A stretch of 48,191 nt of DNA from positions 1 through 48,191 of the forward strand of contig PBOG01000005.1 of the NCBI GenBank assembly GCA_002724245.1, given 5' to 3'. Position 1 is the stretch's first letter. Every line of letters begins with the position of its first letter. Origin of the DNA: Planctomycetaceae bacterium (GTDB lineage: Bacteria; Planctomycetota; Planctomycetia; Pirellulales; Pirellulaceae). The position numbers and the translations under genes are program-made. The notes under the pieces were generated by a model, which saw only the letters and a list, made by a program, of their open reading frames with translations, searched no databases and was not told where the DNA came from. Positions 47,106 to 48,191 of this stretch are shown piece after piece.

Positions 47106-48191
47106 TTAGCGGTTCACACCCGTCGGGCTGGTGGTTGTACGAGCTGGAGCAACCGGTGTTTGCAGTGATGTTGACGGCTGCAGCGTGCCTCCAGTACTAC
47201 CCGGGCGATACTGACCAGCGGTCGGCGCCCATGGCGTTGACGCGGAAGCCGGCTGCGTCAAGTTCTGATCTGCTGCCGGGGCTGTGATTGCCCGACCACC
47301 TGTGGCAGTCGCAGCGGGTGCCGTGGCCGTATAGGCCGCCGCCGCACCAGTCGATTGGTAGCTGGGTGTGGGCGCGGGAGCCGGCGCGTATCCACCACTC
47401 CCGGAAGCGGTACTTTTATACCCGCCAGGGCTACGCCGGTAAGTTCCCGGTGCTGTCGCCGCAGTACCGCGTGAAAGAGCGCTACCTCGCAATGAGGAAG
47501 GACTGTTCATCGACGTGTTCATCGAGCGGGCAGTGGGCGCGGTCACCGATGACTGGGTGGTGTAGCCAGGAGTCGCCGGCGTGGTTGTCGCAGGCTGAGT
47601 TCTGTAGGCAGGGCTTGCCGGCTGGTACGGCGGCGTGGCCGTTGAAGTGGCCCCCGGCGCTGTGCGTCCGTACGGTGCAGTCTGACCAGTAGTCGCCTGC
47701 TGCCCCGCGGCACCATTTTGTGGATAGGGACTTGCCACGGCAGTCGTACCATAAGCCGCGGCACTCGGTCCGGAACCATAAGTATTCGCGGCAGGCTTTG
47801 CACCGTACGGGCTGGTGGACGTTCCCCGCGTGACTGGCGTATACGGGTTGGTTGCGGTCGCGTTGGTGGCTGGCGTGTACGGGCTGGCGGTCGTCGCGTT
47901 GGCAGCCGGGGCGTACGGGCTCGTGGCGCGGGTCGCGGCAGTTGCCGTATAGGGGCTGCCAGAAACGGTCGCGCTTCCAGTTGCCTGCTGGCCAGCGGCA
48001 GTCGTTGCAGTTGGTGTTGCAGCGGAACGCGTCGGGTACGCTTGATAAGGATTATTCGCAGCGGTGGGCGTTGCAGCAGGCGTGCTCACAGGCTTGGGTG
48101 TCGCTGCGTAAGAAGGAAGCGGAGTCGCCTGCGCGCTAGCCGCCTTCGTGTCTTTGCTACCACCGAACCAACTCGGGGTCTGGCAACCTGT
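47106..48191 (-). CDS. Low-complexity Ala/Thr/Pro/Tyr-rich probable lipoprotein (partial)
   Basis: The frame continues past the right edge. The GTG at 48089 is inside it and is not the real start: upstream residues visible to 48191 begin Thr-Gly-Cys-Gln-Thr-Pro-Ser-Trp-Phe-Gly, consistent with the end of a lipobox (TGC), so the cysteine at 48183-48185 may be the lipidated residue of a lipoprotein. The mature part is 350 residues of Ala, Thr, Pro, Ser, Gly and Tyr with irregular repeats such as SPYTPATNATATNPYTP, and lacks any recognisable domain. Such sequences are extended and often heavily glycosylated on the surface. The stop TAA at 47106-47108 is followed by a clear terminator. Function is unknown. 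Confidence 0.8.
   Translation of the reverse strand, partial: TGCQTPSWFGGSKDTKAASAQATPLPSYAATPKPVSTPAATPTAANNPYQAYPTRSAATPTATTAAGQQATGSATVSGSPYTATAATRATSPYAPAANATTASPYTPATNATATNPYTPVTRGTSTSPYGAKPAANTYGSGPSAAAYGTTAVASPYPQNGAAGQQATTGQTAPYGRTAPGATSTATPPYQPASPAYRTQPATTTPATPGYTTQSSVTAPTARSMNTSMNSPSSLRGSALSRGTAATAPGTYRRSPGGYKSTASGSGGYAPAPAPTPSYQSTGAAAAYTATAPAATATGGRAITAPAADQNLTQPASASTPWAPTAGQYRPGSTGGTLQPSTSLQTPVAPARTTTSPTGVNR

Overview
The window looks like a chromosomal segment of a planctomycete (phylum Planctomycetota), with a moderately high GC content judged by eye. The reasons are the gene families: large secreted PQQ-like beta-propeller proteins, a squalene-cyclase-like repeat protein, a Gfo/Idh/MocA oxidoreductase, a TPR-TPR-ExbB-ExbD-ExbD cluster, SbsA-type Ig domains, many exported proteins of unknown function, and Kdo transferase, which implies a Gram-negative type envelope. 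No rRNA, tRNA, CRISPR array, transposase or phage gene was recognised. Placement below phylum level cannot be judged from the sequence alone.

Layout. 1-1566 (+): the tail of a gene ending in a perfect DAEDK repeat, then an exported cyclophilin-FKBP fusion. 1624-12857 (-): a long leftward run with a squalene-cyclase-like protein, a 1336-residue propeller protein, a DJ-1/PfpI protein, and korA/korB (2-oxoacid:ferredoxin oxidoreductase) flanked by two CBS-domain genes, headed by an unrecognised 284-residue protein. 12956-15935 (+): a tight three-gene unit of FAD oxidoreductase, radical SAM enzyme and metallophosphoesterase-like protein. The last protein lacks the first metal-binding motif of its superfamily, and this unit is the best candidate for an undescribed pathway. 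16041-21085 (+): an exported HEAT-like protein, then three membrane glycolipid-type genes (LPG-synthase-like flippase domain, family 2 glycosyltransferase, GT-C-like membrane protein).

21118-25957 (-): a PQQ-like propeller protein and carB. 26175-27446 (+): the Gfo/Idh/MocA protein. 27491-33991 (-): five genes for a Tol/Exb-like proton-driven envelope machine with two exported TPR partners. 34505-37566 (+): two overlapping membrane genes sharing an unrecognised domain, one copy in the first and two in the second. 37608-39986 (-): two exported proteins. 40269-42430 (+): an overlapping pair, alpha/beta hydrolase and HExxH protein. 42451-45988 (-): a membrane protein, metK and waaA. 46234-47004 (+): an SDR dehydrogenase. 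47106-48191 (-): a low-complexity probable lipoprotein that runs off the right edge.

Most starts were trimmed from the longest open frame using ribosome binding sites, overlaps with the preceding gene and family N-termini. Several genes (carB, metK, the large propeller gene, one CBS gene) appear to start with GTG. Four of the six convergent gene junctions carry a short perfect hairpin, only one of them with a T-tract. Most functions are family-level inferences from motifs read by eye.
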